64,000 nt of DNA from Microbacterium murale (GTDB lineage: Bacteria > Actinomycetota > Actinomycetes > Actinomycetales > Microbacteriaceae): positions 186,001 to 250,000 of the forward strand of contig NZ_JAUSXK010000001.1 in NCBI RefSeq assembly GCF_030815955.1, written 5' to 3'. The position numbers and the translations under genes were made by a program. Positions 1 through 8,277 of this stretch are shown piece after piece (positions within the stretch are counted from its first letter, which is position 1; each line of letters starts with the position of its first letter). The notes below the pieces were generated by a model. The model was not told the DNA's origin. It saw nothing but the letters and a program-made list of their open reading frames with translations, and made no database searches.

Positions 1-427
1 GATCCCGCAACCGCTGTCCGACCGGCACGCCTGCGGAGAGGTCCACGACCGCCTTGGTGACCCTGGTCCGGATCTCCTCGGGTTCGACGCCGAAGTTCTC
101 CATTGCGAAGGCGACCTCTTCCGGGACGCTGTCGGTGAAGAACTGACGCCGGGGATGCTGCAGCACCGTCCCGGTGAGGAGGCCAATCGCATCGAGTTCC
201 GCGTCAGCGGTGATCAGCCCGTCGACGGTGACGATGCCGGCGAGGATGCCGTCGTCGTGGAAATGCGGGATGAGACCGTTCATGAGCCTCAGGGCAGTGG
301 ATTTGCCGGACCCTGACGCACCGCACAGAATCACGAACTCGCCGGGGACGACATGCAGGTCGAGGTCGCGCAGGCTCGGCTGCTCGGCGTGTGGATAAGT
401 CCAGTAGGTGTGGTCTATGCGGATCAT
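1..427 (-). CDS. ECF transporter ATP-binding protein (partial, C-terminus outside window)
   Basis: This is the N-terminal part (about 142 codons) of an ABC ATPase of the energy-coupling-factor (CbiO/EcfA) type, which would power vitamin or metal uptake at the membrane. Walker A GASGSGKS lies at residues 36-43, and a Q-loop-like LQHPRRQFFTDSV segment near residue 83 is typical of EcfA proteins. The signature motif and Walker B lie beyond the left edge. The ATG overlaps the stop of the T-component gene as ATGA, so the two are probably translationally coupled. It is the last visible gene of the operon that starts at 5345. Substrate unknown. Confidence 0.85.
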   Translation of the reverse strand, partial: MIRIDHTYWTYPHAEQPSLRDLDLHVVPGEFVILCGASGSGKSTALRLMNGLIPHFHDDGILAGIVTVDGLITADAELDAIGLLTGTVLQHPRRQFFTDSVPEEVAFAMENFGVEPEEIRTRVTKAVVDLSAGVPVGQRLRD

Positions 428-1128
428 GTCAGCGGCGCCGGAAGGATCAGGGCCGCCGTGACGAGCACGGCGACAACGAGGACGAGGATGAGGTCGGCAT
501 TTCCCAGGCGCGGCGGGTGCATGGCCGTGGGGATGCGGTGCGAGCCGAGCCCGCGGAGAATGGCGGAGGCCGAGAGATCTTCGCTGGCGCGCAGACTCGC
601 GGCGATCATAGGCACGGTGAACCGCTCCAGGGTGAGGACCGGGTGGCGCAGCAGCCCGCTCGCGCCTGCGAGCCCGCGCAGCCGCATCGCATCCAGCACT
701 GACGCGGCCTCGGAACTGACCACGGGGAAGAACCGCAGCATGACAGCGAGGGTCACCGAGATCGGACGTGGGATCCGCCAGGCCCGGAATGCGGCGGCGA
801 GCTGAGTCGGAGAGGTCGTGCCGATCAGGTGCATACCGACGCCGATCGCGGCGGCGAAACGGATCAGGTAGGTGCACGCGAGTGCCACGATCGCTGTGAA
901 GGCGTTTGGCCACCACAGTGGCAGCATCCAGCCGAGAACTCCCATCACCGTCGCGGTCGCCATCAGCCCGAGCGCGCGCGTCCATGCTCGCTCCGACAGA
1001 GCGAGTATGACTGCCACGAGCAGCACGAACGGGACGAAGCGCAGCCCGCCAGGACTCATCACGGCGATGCTGCAGACCAGCACCAGAAGAATCTTCGACC
1101 GCGGATCCAGACCCCCTTGGCGCCGCAT
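424..1128 (-). CDS. ECF transporter transmembrane (T) component
   Basis: Integral membrane protein of about 234 residues with several hydrophobic segments, matching the EcfT/CbiQ family that links the substrate-binding S component to the ATPases. Two Arg-Gly coupling motifs are visible in its cytoplasmic part: AMRLRGL and ASAILRGL. The start at MRRQGGLDPRSK was chosen because the open frame upstream reads as out-of-frame sequence of the S-component gene, which ends 22 bp before. The stop overlaps the ATPase start (ATGA). Family membership is well supported; the substrate is not. Confidence 0.85.
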   Translation of the reverse strand: MRRQGGLDPRSKILLVLVCSIAVMSPGGLRFVPFVLLVAVILALSERAWTRALGLMATATVMGVLGWMLPLWWPNAFTAIVALACTYLIRFAAAIGVGMHLIGTTSPTQLAAAFRAWRIPRPISVTLAVMLRFFPVVSSEAASVLDAMRLRGLAGASGLLRHPVLTLERFTVPMIAASLRASEDLSASAILRGLGSHRIPTAMHPPRLGNADLILVLVVAVLVTAALILPAPLT

Positions 1129-1150
1129 GACGGCCGCGGGAGGCTCGGTC

Positions 1151-1801
1151 TCAGGCAAGGCCGGCTCTCTGGAAGTGCTTGCGCAGCAATCTGGTGCCCA
1201 GCAGTGCGCCGAGGAAGCCGCAAACGACGGTCGCCGCGACCATCCCGAGTACCATCGGCGCCGATACGAGCTGATCGAAAGCTGCGATGTACTCCTGGCC
1301 CATGCCCTCCATGCTCCCGGAGTGCAAGTATGCGTCGCGGTCAAGGAAGAACGGGATCCAGGGCCCGACGAACCACGCGGAGAACACCGTGTACGCCCAG
1401 ATCGTCGCCCACTTCGACCGGTAGTTCCCGGCCCACAGGATCAGCTCGGCAAGGACGGATACGCCGATCGTGACGAGGGTGCTCTGCCAGGGCTGCCCCA
1501 TCATGAGGTAGAGGAGCGCCACGACAAGACCGAACAGAGCGGCCATACCTGCGTGCCGGACGCGGGTGAGGAAGAGAATGTAGGGAATGCCGGCTGCGAT
1601 GGCGGACAGCGGCAGGGTGAGCAGCATCACCACGGGGCTGATGACGCCGAGCATCGCGACCGCGAACACGATCACGAAGTAGATGACGGCGAAGATCGCG
1701 ACGTTGAGCAGGTCTCGGGCGGAGAATCGCACAGCGAACGGAGATCGAGTCTTCACTGGGGCGGGCGTCACTGTTGAGGACGCCAGGGTGTGGTCGGTCA
1801 T
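1151..1801 (-). CDS. MptD-family putative ECF transporter S component
   Basis: About 216 residues with a short polar N-terminus and then five to six hydrophobic segments. It resembles the MptD / Trep_Strep family of substrate-binding ECF components, which in Gram-positive bacteria often sit beside exporter-type ABC pairs. The ATG at 1801 is preferred over upstream frame because AAAGGA precedes it at good spacing and the first residues, MTDHTLASS, read like a normal N-terminus. It lies 29 bp after the second ABC half-transporter and 22 bp before the T component. The ligand is unknown; the context suggests a metal, metallophore or cofactor. Confidence 0.75.
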   Translation of the reverse strand: MTDHTLASSTVTPAPVKTRSPFAVRFSARDLLNVAIFAVIYFVIVFAVAMLGVISPVVMLLTLPLSAIAAGIPYILFLTRVRHAGMAALFGLVVALLYLMMGQPWQSTLVTIGVSVLAELILWAGNYRSKWATIWAYTVFSAWFVGPWIPFFLDRDAYLHSGSMEGMGQEYIAAFDQLVSAPMVLGMVAATVVCGFLGALLGTRLLRKHFQRAGLA

Positions 1802-1830
1802 CGAATCAGGTCCTTTCAAGGGTGGGTGTT

Positions 1831-3564
1831 TCAGTCGTGTGAGGCGAGCTGCCAACCGGTGGCGTCGACGCGCTCGGTCCAGTAGCGGGCGTACGCGCCG
1901 CCGGCGGCGAGCAACTGCGCGTGGGTGCCGGTCTCGCGAATGCCGCCCTCGCCGTCGAGCATGATGATGCGGTCGGCGGTCATGATCGTCTGCAACCGGT
2001 GGGCGACGACGATCATCGTCCGGTCGGATCGGATGGCGTCGACTGCCTCACCGATCGCGATCTCGTTGCCGATGTCCAGCGCCGCGGTCGCCTCGTCCAG
2101 TAGGACGATCGGCGCATCCTTCAGCAGCGCTCGCGCGATGGACACCCGCTGACGCTCGCCGCCGGACAAGTTGGAGCCGCCCTCGCCGACTTTGGCATCC
2201 CATCCGCCGGGAAGACGTTCGGCGATCTCGTCGACCTTGGCACGCGTAGCTGCGGCTATTGCTTCCTCGCGGCTGAGGTCGGGGTTTCCGATCCAGACGT
2301 TGTTGAGGATGGTGTCGTCGAAGAGATAGACGTCCTGGAACACGGGGGCGACCGCCGATTCGACGATGTCAGTGCCGAGCCGCGGGAGCGGGACGCCACC
2401 GATCGACACTGTTCCCGCTTCAGGGTCGTAGAAGCGGGCAATGAGCTTCGTGATCGTCGTCTTCCCTGAACCGGACGGCCCGACAATCGCCGTCATGCCC
2501 CCAGCGGGAGCCGTGAAGGAGATGTTTCGCAGCACCGGCGCGTCACCGTAGCCGAAGGTCACGTCGACGAAATCGATCTCCCAATCGGCTGGCACGGCGG
2601 GCACTGCCGGTTCCGGCAACGCGATGACCGCGGCGAGTCGGTCGAGCTGGTCGAGGGTGGTGCGAGCGACGGCGACGCCACCGCCGAGATCGCCAGCGGC
2701 GACGATGGGCTCGTTGAAGCGCACACCGAGCACGAGCAACGCGATGAGTGTCGCGATGTCGACGGTGCCCCCGACCGCGAGATACGCCCCGACGACGAGC
2801 AACAAGGTCAGGGAGAACTGGACGATGCCCGCGAAGGTCGCGATGCCCGCCCCGCCTGTGACGAGCATTCCCCGGTAGGCACGGTGTTGGTTCTGCAGGG
2901 CGTCCTCCACCAGTCGGTCTGCAATCGAATCGTCTCCTGCGGTGCGCAAGGTGGGCTGGGCGCGGGCGAATTCGATGACCCGGTTCGATGCGTCGTCCAC
3001 GGCTTCAGCGTGAATGGCGTCTCCCCGGCCGAACGTTCCGCGCAACCACCGGTAGCCGATGATGAGGACAGGCACCATCACTGTCATCGTCAGTGCGAGA
3101 CGCCAGTCGAAGAAGTACATCCCGATCAGTACTGTGCCCGGGGTGATGAATCCGGTGAGGATCTGCCGCAGGATCGCGTACGGCATATTGGAGACGAACA
3201 TCGCGCCCTGGGTTGCGATGCCGGCGATAAGACCGGACCGGTCCGCACCGAACCATGCCACCGGAAGCTCCACCAGCCGTTCGCCGAGCCGAGTGAGCAG
3301 GGAATCGAGCAACGCAGTGCTCGTCTTCATTCCGAACTGGCTCGCGAACCATGCGGCCAGCACATACCCGACTCCGCCGATGGCGACGACGATCAGCCAA
3401 GACCCCGCGGCATCCACATCGCCGAGAAACAGCGCCCGCAGCAGAGGCACGAGCAAGAGGAACGCAAGGCCTTGAAGAATCGCAGCAGCAACGATGAACA
3501 CCAACTCGGTGATGAGCAGACGGCGTGCGGTGGGTGATGAGTAGTGCAGAAGCCGGCGGATCAT
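1831..3564 (-). CDS. ABC half-transporter, permease-ATPase fusion (IrtB/YbtQ-like)
   Basis: Protein of about 577 residues with a six-helix exporter-type membrane domain followed by a nucleotide-binding domain. Walker A GPSGSGKTT, signature LSGGERQR and Walker B IVLLDEATA are intact. It overlaps the upstream half-transporter by 4 bp (ATGA), as expected for a heterodimer. Pairs of exporter-fold proteins that act as importers of metal-loaded siderophores (IrtAB, YbtPQ) are known, and similar pairs occur beside ECF genes in some Gram-positive metallophore loci. The import role here is inferred from context only; a drug or peptide exporter remains possible. Confidence 0.85.
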   Translation of the reverse strand: MIRRLLHYSSPTARRLLITELVFIVAAAILQGLAFLLLVPLLRALFLGDVDAAGSWLIVVAIGGVGYVLAAWFASQFGMKTSTALLDSLLTRLGERLVELPVAWFGADRSGLIAGIATQGAMFVSNMPYAILRQILTGFITPGTVLIGMYFFDWRLALTMTVMVPVLIIGYRWLRGTFGRGDAIHAEAVDDASNRVIEFARAQPTLRTAGDDSIADRLVEDALQNQHRAYRGMLVTGGAGIATFAGIVQFSLTLLLVVGAYLAVGGTVDIATLIALLVLGVRFNEPIVAAGDLGGGVAVARTTLDQLDRLAAVIALPEPAVPAVPADWEIDFVDVTFGYGDAPVLRNISFTAPAGGMTAIVGPSGSGKTTITKLIARFYDPEAGTVSIGGVPLPRLGTDIVESAVAPVFQDVYLFDDTILNNVWIGNPDLSREEAIAAATRAKVDEIAERLPGGWDAKVGEGGSNLSGGERQRVSIARALLKDAPIVLLDEATAALDIGNEIAIGEAVDAIRSDRTMIVVAHRLQTIMTADRIIMLDGEGGIRETGTHAQLLAAGGAYARYWTERVDATGWQLASHD

Positions 3565-5345
3565 GGCAGGACTCCTTCCGGAAGAGAGCGGGCATGATTG
3601 GCTTGATAGTCGGCCCACATTCGAGCGAACCTGCCTTCGGCCGCGACAAGCTCGGCGTGCGTGCCGCGCTCGACGATTCGACCCTCATCGAGCACCAGGA
3701 TCTGATCCGCACCGACGATCGTGTGCAGTCGGTGCGCGATCACCAGCACCGTGCGCTCTGCGGCAAGGATCGACAGCGCGCGCTGGATCGACGCCTCCGA
3801 GTCAGGGTCGGCGAACGCGGTCGCCTCGTCCAAGACAAGCACCGGCGTGTCAGCGAGCAGAGCCCGAGCGATCGTGACGCGCTGCGCCTCACCGCCGGAG
3901 AGATTCGCGTCCTCTCCGACAACCGCGTCGTAGCCGCGATCGAACCGCAGGATCCGCTCGTGAATCTGCGCCGCCCGAGCCGCGTCCTCCACTTCCTCGT
4001 CGGAGGCAGCTGGGCGCGTGAGGCGGATGTTGTCACGCAGACTCGCCCGCAGCAACTGCACATCCTGGAACACGAACCCCACCTGGCGATACAGCTCGGT
4101 CGCGGCGATCTGCCGCACATCGACTTCCCCGATTGCGACTGTGCCTTCCTGTGCGTCGTAGAAGCGCGGCACAAGCTTGGCAAGGCTCGACTTTCCGGAG
4201 CCGGACGCACCGACCAATGCGGTCACCGTGCCAGGCGCACACGCCGCGGTGATCTCGTGCAACACCCGGCGCTTGCCGTCGTAACTGAAGGAGACGGCAT
4301 CGAACGCGGCGTCGCGCCCTTTTGGACTGCGTGGAGCGTCATCGCGTGGAACGGGCTCGAGCGCGAAGAACTCAGACAGCGACTGCTGTGCTTTGGTCGC
4401 ATTGCGCAGGAACTGCGCTGAAGATCCGAGCTTCATCAGCGGGCCCGTCAGCCCGAGACCCAGCAGCAGACCGGGCAGCACGTCGATCGGAGCCGCCGCG
4501 CCAGCGTTCACCAGCCAGACGCCGACGGCGAGCAGCCAGACCAGCACCACCACCGGCGACGTGATGATTTCGATGACTGTGAACATCACGGCCGTCTCGC
4601 GCGTCCACTCACCGACGAAGTGCACATACCTTCTTGTCTCGTCCCGGTATCGTCGATGGCTGCGCCCGATCTGCCCGAATCGCTTGACCACGGCGATCCC
4701 GTGGACGAACTCGACGGTCGCCCCGGAAAGCGCCGCGGTGGACTCGTCGTATTGCCGGTATTTCTCCGCCCCGCCACGCATCAGGACCGGGTACAAGATC
4801 GCGGTGACCACCAATGGCACCAGCGCCGCCACGGCAAGTTGCCACTGCACGACGAACAGATAGGTGAGGCTGACGACGGGGACCGAGACCGCAGCGACGA
4901 CGTCGTGGATCGCATGCGCGACCAGCTGGTGCAGCGCGACGACGTCGTTCTCCACGAGCTTGCGCACGGTCCCCGAGGCACGCCGGTCGAACCACCCCAA
5001 CGGCAACTGCTGCAGATGACGCACGATCCGCTGTCGTAGCGTCAGCTGCAGCTCGGCATCAGCAAAGTGGCTCACCAGTCCTGACAGGAACGCCGACCCG
5101 AAGCTCACGAACAACGCCACCACGGCAACGGCGACGATGATCCACACTCGTGCGGCGTCGATGCTGTCGCCCGACAACGCCGGCAGCAACGTGCGGGCGA
5201 GTTCGACGATCGCGATGAACGGAATCACTCCGCTGAGCGCCCCGAGCACGCTCAACGCGACGATGCCGGCGAGACTCCCGCGCACCGGCGCGAAGAAAGA
5301 CTCCCCTGCCGCCCGAACGGTCGATGCCTGGCTCTGGTCGCTCAT
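3561..5345 (-). CDS. ABC half-transporter, permease-ATPase fusion (IrtA/YbtP-like)
   Basis: First gene of the minus-strand transporter operon, about 594 residues: an N-terminal six-helix membrane domain (about residues 20-320) and a C-terminal ATPase domain. Walker A GASGSGKSS is near residue 380, signature LSGGEAQR near 482 and Walker B VLVLDEATA near 503. The start at MSDQSQAS was chosen because AGGGGG lies just upstream; the open frame extends 13 codons further without a ribosome site. It probably pairs with the next gene. The upstream region carries an extended -10 (TGTGATAAT on the minus strand) overlapped by a metal-box-like palindrome. Confidence 0.85.
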   Translation of the reverse strand: MSDQSQASTVRAAGESFFAPVRGSLAGIVALSVLGALSGVIPFIAIVELARTLLPALSGDSIDAARVWIIVAVAVVALFVSFGSAFLSGLVSHFADAELQLTLRQRIVRHLQQLPLGWFDRRASGTVRKLVENDVVALHQLVAHAIHDVVAAVSVPVVSLTYLFVVQWQLAVAALVPLVVTAILYPVLMRGGAEKYRQYDESTAALSGATVEFVHGIAVVKRFGQIGRSHRRYRDETRRYVHFVGEWTRETAVMFTVIEIITSPVVVLVWLLAVGVWLVNAGAAAPIDVLPGLLLGLGLTGPLMKLGSSAQFLRNATKAQQSLSEFFALEPVPRDDAPRSPKGRDAAFDAVSFSYDGKRRVLHEITAACAPGTVTALVGASGSGKSSLAKLVPRFYDAQEGTVAIGEVDVRQIAATELYRQVGFVFQDVQLLRASLRDNIRLTRPAASDEEVEDAARAAQIHERILRFDRGYDAVVGEDANLSGGEAQRVTIARALLADTPVLVLDEATAFADPDSEASIQRALSILAAERTVLVIAHRLHTIVGADQILVLDEGRIVERGTHAELVAAEGRFARMWADYQANHARSLPEGVLP

Positions 5346-5368
5346 ACGCGTATCCCCCTGCTGCTTAT

Positions 5369-5383
5369 TGAGAACCATTATCA
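5369..5383. promoter_or_regulatory. Candidate Zur/Fur-like box over the transporter -10 region
   Basis: TGAGAACCATTATCA has the layout TGAxAAx-N-xTTxTCA seen in actinobacterial zinc-regulator (Zur) boxes such as TGAAAATCATTTTCA, matching 12 of 15 positions by eye. It lies 24-38 bp upstream of the transporter start and overlaps the minus-strand GATAAT -10 hexamer. Part of the similarity may therefore simply be the -10. Binding is inferred. Confidence 0.4.
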
Positions 5384-5394
5384 CACAGTAGTAT

Positions 5395-5405
5395 GAACAG
5401 TGTTC
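5395..5405. promoter_or_regulatory. Palindrome GAACA-G-TGTTC, candidate TetR operator
   Basis: Perfect inverted repeat with 5-bp arms. It lies between the tetR start (5494) and the transporter start (5345), upstream of the presumed minus-strand -10. A local operator for the divergent TetR protein is plausible but untested. Confidence 0.35.
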
Positions 5406-5423
5406 TATTCGGCCTCAGCGTAC

Positions 5424-5443
5424 AAGTAAGGCGACCCTAACTT
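5424..5443. promoter_or_regulatory. Candidate DtxR/IdeR-type iron box
   Basis: Arms AAGTAAGG and CCTAACTT, separated by CGAC, form an inverted repeat with 7 of 8 positions paired. Read on the minus strand, the element matches about 13 of 19 positions of the DtxR/IdeR consensus TTAGGTTAGCCTAACCTAA. It lies 50 bp before the tetR gene and about 79 bp before the transporter operon, so it could control either. Confidence 0.45.
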
Positions 5444-5493
5444 CAATGGTCTGAACCTTCCGGTCCAGTTCGCTTTAAGGAGAGATCGTCCAC

Positions 5494-6192
5494 ATGACCG
5501 ATCCCGCACCGTTTCACGTCGGGCTGACCCCTGACCTCGTCATCGATTCAGCAGTGGACCTCACGCGCGAGTCGCATCTGATGAGCTGGTCGATCCGAGA
5601 CCTCGCCCGTCGGCTCGGTGTCGCACCGTCTGTGATCTACCATCACGTCGGCGGCAAGGATCTGCTGTGCCGACGGGTCGTCGAGCGGATGCTCGAGCGG
5701 ATTCAGCTGCCCGATCCCGGATTACCATGGCAGGAGTGGTTCCGCATCCTCTTGCACTCCGCGGGCACGCGTGCTGCGGAGTATCCCGGCACAGCGAAGT
5801 GGATGCTCATGCACGGGCCCACGCATCCCGCCGCGCTGCCCATTCTCCAGTCCGGGCTGTCCGTCCTGCGTCGCGCACGGTTCGGCGAGCGAACCGAGAC
5901 CGCCTATGCCGTATTGCTCAACAACGCCATGCTCACGATCTCGATCAGCGACGACCGCCTCCAACATGAAGGGGACGGCCCTCGTGACCACGCAACGATG
6001 ATGGCGGAGTTCCACGAGATGCCCACTGCTTCAGTAGAAGTCCGCGCGATGGGACAGCGTTTCATCGGCCCCTTCGCCGAAGGCGGCGAGACCGCAGCAC
6101 GAATGCGGTGGGACTACTACGGTGTCGTCGTGGACACCACGATCGCCGGACTCGAGGCCACCCTTCTCTCGCCGGAGCGTTCCGGGCTCTGA
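5494..6192 (+). CDS. TetR/AcrR-family transcriptional regulator
   Basis: A 232-residue regulator. The N-terminal helix-turn-helix (about residues 33-56, with RDLARRLGVAPSVIYHHVGGKDLL) is typical of TetR proteins; the C-terminal half is the ligand-binding and dimer domain, and its ligand cannot be read. AAGGAG precedes the ATG. It is divergent from the ABC/ECF operon across a 148-bp region holding three palindromes, so it probably controls that operon and itself. It ends 17 bp before the convergent dehydrogenase-like gene. Confidence 0.9.
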   Translation: MTDPAPFHVGLTPDLVIDSAVDLTRESHLMSWSIRDLARRLGVAPSVIYHHVGGKDLLCRRVVERMLERIQLPDPGLPWQEWFRILLHSAGTRAAEYPGTAKWMLMHGPTHPAALPILQSGLSVLRRARFGERTETAYAVLLNNAMLTISISDDRLQHEGDGPRDHATMMAEFHEMPTASVEVRAMGQRFIGPFAEGGETAARMRWDYYGVVVDTTIAGLEATLLSPERSGL

Positions 6193-6208
6193 TTTCTCTT
6201 CCGGCAGA

Positions 6209-7252
6209 TCAGGACAAACTTCGGCGCTGACCGATGGGCTGCGGAAAGCGATGACGCCGGTACCGTTTCGAATTGTGAAACGCGCCCTTCGATCCGTCGA
6301 CCTCAGCCCCTATCGCCGACATCCCCGTGACCCTGATATCACCGGCTCGCTCGAGTTCATCGAAACGCACCGCATCTGCCGTCGTCACGGCGCCGCGCAG
6401 TTGCAACTCCACGAGCCGCTCGGCCGCGATGGCCGCGAGCCGCCCGGTGGCGCCGGATTGCCCCTCCCCTGTGGCTGTGAGTGGTCGGGTCGATCCCCTC
6501 TTGACCGCGGTGACGCTCCAGGCCTCACCGCCGAGATGCGGCGCGTGGCGCAGCAGCGGGGCCAGCGACGGAACAGCGCCGACGAGACGCAGTGCCGCAG
6601 TCGCAAGTCGGCTGTCGAGTGCGAGCCAGCTGCGGACTCCGACTCCGAGCGGGCGCCCGACGAGCAGATCGTCGGGAAAGTCCGCCCTCAGGTGCTCACG
6701 CAGCGTGCCATCGAGGAGCGGGAACTTCCGTCGTGAGCGCAGGTTGGCGACCGGATACGCCTCGGGCGCTGCGTATACGTCATCACCAGCAAGGCGCATG
6801 GTCCATTCCACGGCTGCGGGACCGTGGGCTTCGCCTGCACCAAGCATGATCGCGACGTCGATCTCCTCCCCGGGCTGCGGGTCGAGAGCGCGGATGAGCA
6901 CGGTACTGAGCCCCGGCGCGATGCCCGCCCCCAGCAGGACCGCACCTCCTTCCGGCACACCGGTGGCGAGCCGCTCGAGGTGAAGCGCAGTCGCGGAAAC
7001 ATCCACGAGCGGCGTCACACCCACTGCCGCCTGCACGGCTGCGGATTCGAGGCCGCTCGCATCGAGGACGACATCGGCGCGGGCCGCCTCGACCCTCAGC
7101 CGGGCACGTCCTGCCGATGTCGACGCGTCGATCGCGACGCCATCCTCCGGCGCACGCCGGCCGGCGCCGACGACCTCGTGCCCGTTTTGTCGCAGCGCGG
7201 CCGACGCGGCAGAGCCAACGGCTCCGCGCGCGCCGAACACGAGCGCCCTCAT
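6209..7252 (-). CDS. Saccharopine dehydrogenase-like NAD(P)-binding oxidoreductase
   Basis: About 347 residues. The N-terminus, MRALVFGARGAVGSAA, is a Rossmann dinucleotide-binding motif (GxxGxxG variant), and the overall pattern, with LGAGIAPGLSTVL in the middle, matches saccharopine-dehydrogenase-type reductases. These are found in many reactions, so no substrate is assigned. The start at 7252 overlaps the stop of the small membrane protein gene (ATGA); the longer open frame upstream is out-of-frame sequence of that gene. The C-terminal tail is basic and may be unstructured. Confidence 0.75.
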   Translation of the reverse strand: MRALVFGARGAVGSAASAALRQNGHEVVGAGRRAPEDGVAIDASTSAGRARLRVEAARADVVLDASGLESAAVQAAVGVTPLVDVSATALHLERLATGVPEGGAVLLGAGIAPGLSTVLIRALDPQPGEEIDVAIMLGAGEAHGPAAVEWTMRLAGDDVYAAPEAYPVANLRSRRKFPLLDGTLREHLRADFPDDLLVGRPLGVGVRSWLALDSRLATAALRLVGAVPSLAPLLRHAPHLGGEAWSVTAVKRGSTRPLTATGEGQSGATGRLAAIAAERLVELQLRGAVTTADAVRFDELERAGDIRVTGMSAIGAEVDGSKGAFHNSKRYRRHRFPQPIGQRRSLS

Positions 7253-7560
7253 CTCCTCGGGTCCGAGCTCGAGTCGCGCGTGATGTCGCCGACAGTATCG
7301 GACGCCGGCAGGGTGCGCGCTGAGCACGCAGCGGCCACCACCTCGGGCGGGACGCCGCGCATGCGCTGCGCCGCCTTCGCCAACGTAGGAACGGCCCAGA
7401 ACACGGCGATGGGGACGACAACGGTGATGACGACGGCTGTGCGAAGCGGATCGGGCCATCCCGAGGTGAAGGGCGCGACGATCGCCGAAGCGATGAGCAC
7501 CAGCGGGAGAATCGCAGCCCAGGTAATCACGGCTTGCAGAGGGCGAGGAAGCGGACGCAT
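7249..7560 (-). CDS. Small membrane protein, unknown function
   Basis: A 103-residue protein with two hydrophobic segments (about residues 8-28 and 40-60) and a polar C-terminus. GGAGAT sits before the ATG. It is the first gene of a two-gene unit with the dehydrogenase-like protein (4-bp overlap) and lies divergent from a TetR gene. The perfect palindrome at 7568-7579 is only a few bases upstream of its start, which suggests direct repression by that regulator. I do not recognise the family. Confidence 0.6.
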   Translation of the reverse strand: MRPLPRPLQAVITWAAILPLVLIASAIVAPFTSGWPDPLRTAVVITVVVPIAVFWAVPTLAKAAQRMRGVPPEVVAAACSARTLPASDTVGDITRDSSSDPRR

Positions 7561-7567
7561 AAAATCT

Positions 7568-7579
7568 CCAAACGTTTGG
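7568..7579. promoter_or_regulatory. Perfect palindrome CCAAACGTTTGG, candidate TetR operator
   Basis: A 12-bp perfect palindrome 8 bp upstream of the membrane-protein start. A GGTTGGA motif occurs next to it (7578) and again at 7625, close to the TetR promoter. This arrangement fits one regulator controlling both divergent transcripts. Confidence 0.5.
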
Positions 7580-7612
7580 TTGGATATCGACCATACGAAC
7601 CGTCATCGACAA

Positions 7613-7642
7613 TTGCAACTGAATGGTTGGATTCACTAGGCT
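7613..7642 (+). promoter_or_regulatory. Promoter of the TetR gene at 7649 (leaderless type)
   Basis: TTGCAA (7613-7618) and TAGGCT (7637-7642) are separated by 18 bp. The -10 ends 6 nt before the ATG and there is no ribosome site, so transcription probably starts at or next to the start codon. Confidence 0.5.
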
Positions 7643-7648
7643 GGGCAC

Positions 7649-8218
7649 ATGTCATGGAATACCGAGGCCACGCGCCGCAAGCTGCTGGAGGCGGCGACCG
7701 CACAGTTCGCAGACGTGGGCCTGGCTGGCGCCCGCGTCGACGCGATCTCCCGCGAGGCCGGAGTCAACAAGGAGCGCATCTACCAGTACTTCGGCGACAA
7801 GGCCGGTCTCTTCGCCGCCGTCCTGGCCGCTGAGGTGGAGCACCTCCTTGACGGCATCTCCGTGACGGGAAGCGGCGCGGACGCGATGGGCCATGTCGCC
7901 GGCGCTCTGCATGACAGCGCAGCCGCACATCCGCACCTCGCGCGCCTCCTGGCGTGGGAGAGCCTCGAGCTCTCCGAGCCGGTGTCCGCCGAGCGCCGCG
8001 CCGCCGGCTGCGCCGCCATGGTGGCCTCGCTCGCCGAAGCACTTCCGCAGCACGATCGCACACACGTCGCCGAGTTGGTGCTGAGCCTGATCTCACTCGC
8101 TCTCGCCGATCGCTGCCTCCCTCACGTCGCCACTCTCGTCGCACCGGGCAGCACCGCGTCGTCGCGGCGGGCGGCGGTCGTCGCGCAAGCCCGCGCCCTG
8201 GCGGCGGTCGGCGGCTGA
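7649..8218 (+). CDS. TetR/AcrR-family transcriptional regulator
   Basis: A 189-residue protein with an N-terminal TetR helix-turn-helix: RRKLLEAATAQFADVG, then AGVNKERIYQYFGDKAGLF ending near residue 53. The remainder is Ala-rich helical, as usual for the ligand domain. It is divergent from the membrane-protein/dehydrogenase pair and probably represses it through the palindrome at 7568. The mRNA looks leaderless. It ends 59 bp before the stop of another, convergent TetR gene; the two are separate paralogues with different operator candidates. Confidence 0.9.
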   Translation: MSWNTEATRRKLLEAATAQFADVGLAGARVDAISREAGVNKERIYQYFGDKAGLFAAVLAAEVEHLLDGISVTGSGADAMGHVAGALHDSAAAHPHLARLLAWESLELSEPVSAERRAAGCAAMVASLAEALPQHDRTHVAELVLSLISLALADRCLPHVATLVAPGSTASSRRAAVVAQARALAAVGG

Positions 8219-8277
8219 GCAAGCGAGCCGCGGAGATTGGGCAACTTCATTCCCGCAGCGCATCCCAGGTGAACCCG

